From: Pseudomonadota bacterium
GTDB lineage: Bacteria > Pseudomonadota > Gammaproteobacteria > Pseudomonadales > Azotimanducaceae
Assembly: GCA_009936895.1 (NCBI GenBank)
Contig: JAACDS010000355.1
Span: 1 to 9,904, forward strand
Direction of reading: 5' to 3'
DNA length: 9,904 nt
In this document: piece by piece, positions 6,354 to 9,904 of the stretch
Layout of the letters: each line of letters opens with the position of its first letter
Position numbering within the stretch: position 1 is the stretch's first letter
Notes under the pieces: model-generated
Seen by the model: only the letters and a program-made list of their open reading frames with translations
Databases searched by the model: none
What the model was told of the DNA's origin: nothing
Program-made: the position numbers and the translations under genes

Positions 6354-7232
6354 TCAGCCGGCCAGAGCCTGCTGATATTCGGCAATTCTCGCCAAATGGC
6401 CATCCACATCGGTTTCCCCAGCATTGTGGGTGGCGATGGCCAAATGGGTGCAGCCCATGCCTTGCCAAGCTTTGGCGTGTTTAACCCAGCGTTCCGGGGT
6501 GCCGCCGGCGTACTGGGCCTGGGCTTGAATGCCAAAGCCGTCCATGCTCTTGCCGATGGCCTCACGGCCGGTTTTGATGCGATCAATGCAAGCCTGGGCT
6601 TTCTCATTCGCTCCCATCAGGGGTATCCAGCCGTCGCCTAATGTCGCGCAGCGATCAAGGAGCGCCGGGGCTGAACCGCCAAACCAGATGGGAATGTCCT
6701 TGGTGGGCCTTGGCTTGATGCTGGCCTTGTCGATTCGATGGAATTCGCCGTGATAGTCGAGCGAGTCTTCGCTCCACAGGCGGCGCATTAACTCGACTTG
6801 TTCACTTTGTCGTTTGCCCCGGTTGCGAAATTCTTCGTTCAAACCCACGTATTCCACTTCATTCCAGCCAACGCCAATGCCCATTGTGAAGCGATTGTTT
6901 GAGAGCAGGGCCACTTGGGCGGCCTGCTTTGCTGCCAGCACGGTCTGGCGCTGGGGCAGAATCATGATCGTGGTGATCATTTCAAGTCGTTCGGTTACCC
7001 CGGCGATGAAAGCAAAGGTGGTTAGCGGTTCATGGAAGGCCACATCTTTGTCATAGGGGCCGCGAAACCCACCTTCACGATCTGGGTCAGCGCCGAGCAC
7101 ATGGTCGTAGATCAACAAGTGGGAAATGCCCAAGGCCTCAACGCCTTGGGCGAAAGCCTTGATGTCTGCTGGATCGGTGCCGATTTCGTTATGCGGGAAC
7201 ACTGCACCCAGTTGCATGCCGTTCAAATCCAT
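6354..7232 (-). CDS. Luciferase-like (LLM class) flavin/F420-dependent oxidoreductase, second copy
   Basis: A 292-residue luciferase-superfamily TIM-barrel protein, clearly distinct from its convergent neighbour but with the same landmarks: LLIYDHVLG (39-47), MITTIMILPQRQ (85-96), FTMGIGVGWNEVEYVGL (115-131), IPIWFGGSAPALLDRCATLGDGW (180-202). The N-terminal DHVLG region followed by the PYDKDVAFHEPL segment (residues 59-70) is common in TIGR03619-like members. The cofactor may be FMN or F420 and the substrate is unknown. The ATG at 7232 has a well-placed AAGGAGAGG on the minus strand ending 3 nt before it; the internal Met6 is less likely. It is divergent from ileS and separated from it by 113 nt. 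The two convergent LLM genes differ enough that a recent tandem duplication is unlikely; more likely they are separate subfamily members brought together. Confidence 0.9.
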   Translation of the reverse strand: MDLNGMQLGAVFPHNEIGTDPADIKAFAQGVEALGISHLLIYDHVLGADPDREGGFRGPYDKDVAFHEPLTTFAFIAGVTERLEMITTIMILPQRQTVLAAKQAAQVALLSNNRFTMGIGVGWNEVEYVGLNEEFRNRGKRQSEQVELMRRLWSEDSLDYHGEFHRIDKASIKPRPTKDIPIWFGGSAPALLDRCATLGDGWIPLMGANEKAQACIDRIKTGREAIGKSMDGFGIQAQAQYAGGTPERWVKHAKAWQGMGCTHLAIATHNAGETDVDGHLARIAEYQQALAG

Positions 7233-7249
7233 TGTCCTCTCCTTTTAAA

Positions 7250-7279
7250 ATTCAAGCAGATCGAAGCCATTTTTGCCAA
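7250..7279 (-). promoter_or_regulatory. Candidate promoter for the second LLM gene
   Basis: Read on the minus strand, TTGGCA (7279-7274) matches the -35 consensus at 5 of 6 positions. It is followed after 18 nt by TTGAAT (7255-7250), which matches the -10 at 4 of 6. The transcript would start about 10 nt before the AAGGAGAGG ribosome-binding site, a short leader consistent with a simple promoter. An alternative -10, TATAGT (7317-7312), lies further upstream but lacks a recognisable -35. Confidence 0.3.
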
Positions 7280-7304
7280 GCAGGGTTCGGCAACTGATTC
7301 GCAA

Positions 7305-7338
7305 AGCGGTTACTATACCGCTCTGTTTTATTCAGAGC
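7305..7338 (+). promoter_or_regulatory. Overlapping hairpins just upstream of ileS
   Basis: Two perfect 6-bp inverted repeats lie back to back before the ileS start. The first is AGCGGT (7305-7310) with ACCGCT (7317-7322), loop TACTAT. The second is GCTCTG (7320-7325) with CAGAGC (7333-7338), loop TTTTATT. They share GCT at 7320-7322, so in RNA they are mutually exclusive. The 3' arm of the second contains CAGAG, the only Shine-Dalgarno-like stretch, 8 nt before the ATG at 7346. Against an RNA role, a possible promoter (TCGGCA 7287-7292, 18 nt, TACTAT 7311-7316) would start transcription near 7323 and exclude the first hairpin. The first repeat could instead be an operator centred on the -10. 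Confidence 0.35.
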
Positions 7339-7345
7339 TTCCTAA

Positions 7346-9904
7346 ATGTCCGAACCCGCAGAAAACGGCGCGTTTTCCTTCGTCGATATGGAGCATCAGA
7401 TTCTCAAGTTATGGGAGGAAACCGATGCTTTTAAACAGTCGCTGGAAAAAACCAAGGGCAAACAGCCTTTCATCTTTTACGACGGACCACCCTTTGCGAC
7501 GGGGCTCCCTCATCACGGACACCTGGTGGCGAGCACGATCAAGGACATTGTTCCACGCTATTGGACCATGAAAGGCCGTTACGTGATGCGTCGGTTCGGT
7601 TGGGATTGCCATGGTCTGCCGGTCGAACATGAGATTGATAAGCAGCTGGGTATGTCCGCGCAGGACGCTGTGGCCAAGCTCGGTGTTGCCGGCTACAACG
7701 ATGAGTGTCGAGCGATCGTGCAGCGTTACGTCAAAGAGTGGCGGCATACGGTGACTCGTATCGGTCGCTGGATTGATTTCGATGACGATTACAAAACCAT
7801 GGACGCTTGGTACATGGAATCTGTGTGGTGGGTGTTTAAACAGCTTTGGGACACAGGCCTGATTTATCAGGGGGTCAAGGTCGTGCCCCTATCGACGGCT
7901 CTGGGTACGCCGCTGGCGAACTTTGAAGCGACCTCAAATTATCAGGACGTGCAGGACCCTGCGGTAACCGTGCTGCTGAAGCTCCGGGAAGAAGATGCGT
8001 ATCTGGCGATTTGGACCACCACGCCGTGGACTTTGCCATCGAATTTGGCGGTCTGCGTCGGCTCGGATATCGACTATCAGCTGGTGCAGGACGGTGATCG
8101 TCGCATCTATTTTGCAAAAGAGCGGGCCGGCCACTATGTGGGCGACGACGCTCAAGTGCTCAAAGAGGTTAAGGGCGCGGCGTTGGTCGGACTCTCTTAT
8201 GAACCAATTTTGGCCTACTTTGCGGATCAAAGGGATCTAGGCGCCTTTGTCGTGGTTAGCGATGATTACGTCAGCACCGACAGCGGTACCGGCATGGTGC
8301 ATCAGGCGCCGGCTTTTGGTGAAGACGATAACCGGGTGCTCAAATCCCACGGCATTGACGCATTGGTTTGCCCGGTGACCCTAACGGGTGAGTTCACGGA
8401 CGAGGTGCCGGATTTTGCTGGTCAGCATGTCAAAGAAGCCGACAAGGGCATTATTGCGATGCTGAAAAATGCGGGCAGTCTTTACCGGCAAGAAGTCATC
8501 CAGCACAGCTATCCTTATTGCTACCGTTCAAACACGCCCCTGATTTATCGGGCGATTCCCTCTTGGTACGTCCGAGTAACGGCGATCAAAGACAAGTTGG
8601 TGGAGGCGAATGCCCAGATCAACTGGGTGCCTGAGCATATCAAGGAAGGCCGTTTTGGTAAGTGGCTGGACGGTGCCATTGATTGGGCGGTGTCGCGTAA
8701 TCGGGTGTGGGGCACGCCGCTGCCGGTCTGGATCAACGACGGGACAGGCAGCGCGGTTTGCATGGGCTCTGTAGACGAGTTGGAGCAATACAGTGGCGTG
8801 CGGGTCACGGATCTGCACCGGGAGCATGTGGACGGCCTAGAGTTTGTTCTAGACGGCGAAGAAGGCGTCTATCGCCGAATCGAAGAGGTGCTTGATTGTT
8901 GGTTCGAATCGGGCTCTATGCCTTACGCGCAGTTGCATTACCCTTTCGAGAACGAAGAGGTTTTCGCGGCGGGTTTTCCTGCGGAGTTTATCGCCGAGGG
9001 TTTGGATCAGACTCGAGGGTGGTTTTACACCCTAACCGTATTGGGTGCGGCGTTATTTGATAAGCCTGCCTTTCGCAACGTGATCGTCAACGGCACGGTC
9101 ATGGCCGAGGACGGCAAGAAGATGTCGAAGAGCCTGCGTAACTATACCCCGCCGGACGATCTCATGGAGGCTTATGGCGCGGATGCGTTGCGGCTCTATG
9201 CAATCAATTCGGGTTTGGTCAAAGGTGAGGAACAACGCTTTGCTGATGCCGGTGTACGAGACATGGTTCGTCGTGCTCTGCTGCCTTGGTACAACGCGTT
9301 CTCATTCTTGCGCACCTATGCGGCGATTGATAACTGGTCGCCGGACAAAGGATTACACGCTGGAGATAACGTGCTCGACCAGTGGTTGCTGTCGCGGCTG
9401 CAAACACTGAAAAGCACGGTTGCCACAGAGATGGAAGCCTATCGGTTGTACAATGTGGTGCCCCAGCTGTTCGGTTTTATTGAAGATCTGACCAATTGGT
9501 ACATTCGTTTGAACCGAGGCCGGTTCTGGGGTGAAGACATCACCCCGGATAAGATCGCAGCCTACAGCACGCTGTACGACGTATTGCTTGAGCTGTCTAA
9601 GCTGATGGCACCCTTTGCCCCGTTCCTGTCAGAACATCTTTATCAGCAATTGGAAACGCTAGCAGATCGGCCTGCGTCGCCGAGTTCGGTGCACCTGTGC
9701 GACTATCCTTTGTCAGAAGCCGATCAGATTCGACCCAATTTGGAGGTTGCCGTAGATCGGATGCAGCAGGTGATATTGCTCGGACGACAGAAGCGTGAAG
9801 AAGTGAAAATTGGTCTGCGAACGCCGCTTGCCAGGCTGACCATTATTCACCGCGACGAGGGCATGCTGCAGGACATGCGCTCGCTTGAGGGCTATTTGCG
9901 CGAC
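7346..9904 (+). CDS. ileS: Isoleucyl-tRNA synthetase, type 2 (eukaryote-like), 3' end beyond the window
   Basis: Charges tRNA-Ile with isoleucine in the cytoplasm. 853 codons are open with no stop up to the window edge; the family is about 1030-1050 residues, so some 180-200 residues of the C-terminal region are missing. Class I motifs are present: HHGH (HIGH motif) at 56-59 in PFATGLPHHGHL, GWDCHGLPVE at 85-94, GLDQTRGWFYTL from 552, and KMSKS at 592-596 in AEDGKKMSKSLRNY. The CP1 editing domain has WTTTPWTLPSN from 223 and GTGMVHQAPAFGEDD at 314-328. HxGH with preceding GLP, STIKDIVPRY, STALGTPLANFEA, and KKMSKSLRNY rather than the GRKMSKSxGN of E. coli mark it as type 2 (IleS2), the class tied to mupirocin resistance. 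The start is the first ATG of a typical N-terminus (MSEPAENGAFSFVDMEHQIL); the Shine-Dalgarno site is weak. No ribF lies upstream, unlike the usual ribF-ileS-lspA order. Whether a type 1 copy exists elsewhere is unknown. Confidence 0.95.
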   Translation, partial: MSEPAENGAFSFVDMEHQILKLWEETDAFKQSLEKTKGKQPFIFYDGPPFATGLPHHGHLVASTIKDIVPRYWTMKGRYVMRRFGWDCHGLPVEHEIDKQLGMSAQDAVAKLGVAGYNDECRAIVQRYVKEWRHTVTRIGRWIDFDDDYKTMDAWYMESVWWVFKQLWDTGLIYQGVKVVPLSTALGTPLANFEATSNYQDVQDPAVTVLLKLREEDAYLAIWTTTPWTLPSNLAVCVGSDIDYQLVQDGDRRIYFAKERAGHYVGDDAQVLKEVKGAALVGLSYEPILAYFADQRDLGAFVVVSDDYVSTDSGTGMVHQAPAFGEDDNRVLKSHGIDALVCPVTLTGEFTDEVPDFAGQHVKEADKGIIAMLKNAGSLYRQEVIQHSYPYCYRSNTPLIYRAIPSWYVRVTAIKDKLVEANAQINWVPEHIKEGRFGKWLDGAIDWAVSRNRVWGTPLPVWINDGTGSAVCMGSVDELEQYSGVRVTDLHREHVDGLEFVLDGEEGVYRRIEEVLDCWFESGSMPYAQLHYPFENEEVFAAGFPAEFIAEGLDQTRGWFYTLTVLGAALFDKPAFRNVIVNGTVMAEDGKKMSKSLRNYTPPDDLMEAYGADALRLYAINSGLVKGEEQRFADAGVRDMVRRALLPWYNAFSFLRTYAAIDNWSPDKGLHAGDNVLDQWLLSRLQTLKSTVATEMEAYRLYNVVPQLFGFIEDLTNWYIRLNRGRFWGEDITPDKIAAYSTLYDVLLELSKLMAPFAPFLSEHLYQQLETLADRPASPSSVHLCDYPLSEADQIRPNLEVAVDRMQQVILLGRQKREEVKIGLRTPLARLTIIHRDEGMLQDMRSLEGYLRD

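Noticed and set aside
7509..7524. Possibility that the IleRS carries the altered GxHH signature linked to mupirocin hyper-resistance.
   Set aside because: The translated motif is HHGH, which fits canonical HxGH.
7032..7571. Plus-strand frame of 179 codons spanning the LLM/ileS intergenic region.
   Set aside because: It runs antisense through the LLM start and out of frame into ileS, with no protein-like features. The LLM and ileS frames explain the sequence.

Overview
The window reads as ordinary, densely packed bacterial chromosome of fairly even, moderately high GC, most likely from a gammaproteobacterium, perhaps marine or environmental. This rests on an E. coli-like type 1 isopentenyl-diphosphate isomerase, a NorM-type MATE pump, a Fur box close to the enterobacterial consensus, and proteobacterial-looking Shine-Dalgarno sites. 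The assignment is inference and could be wrong at genus or family level. I see no mobile element, phage gene, CRISPR array, rRNA or tRNA.

Layout. A rubrerythrin lacking the rubredoxin domain (minus strand, 31-447) is divergent from a three-gene plus-strand run: a NorM-like MATE exporter (736-2106), an EamA/DMT-family transporter overlapping it by ATGA (2103-3026), and a crotonase-fold enzyme 14 nt further on (3041-3805). The intergenic region between the divergent units carries a strong Fur-box match (634-652) on the MATE side and alternative hairpins in the rubrerythrin leader. Isopentenyl-diphosphate isomerase (idi, minus, 3847-4407) converges on the crotonase gene. From the idi upstream region a second plus-strand pair runs outward: an alpha/beta hydrolase (4555-5454) and a luciferase-like flavin/F420 oxidoreductase (5485-6345). 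A second luciferase-like oxidoreductase faces it tail to tail (minus, 6354-7232). Divergent from that is a long open gene for isoleucyl-tRNA synthetase (7346 to the window end, partial at its 3' end).

How the genes relate. The two exporters are probably translationally coupled. The Fur box upstream suggests iron control of that unit, next to a di-iron peroxide-scavenging protein. The hydrolase and first oxidoreductase look co-transcribed and may act on one substrate, which cannot be named. The isoleucyl-tRNA synthetase is the most notable gene. Its motifs are those of the type 2 (eukaryote-like) IleRS, the class associated with mupirocin resistance, and it is not in the ribF-ileS-lspA setting usual for proteobacterial type 1 ileS.

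I did not find a convincing undescribed multi-gene system. The leads worth checking are the type 2 IleRS and its leader, the Fur box, the crotonase missing one catalytic acid, and the paired luciferase-like enzymes.
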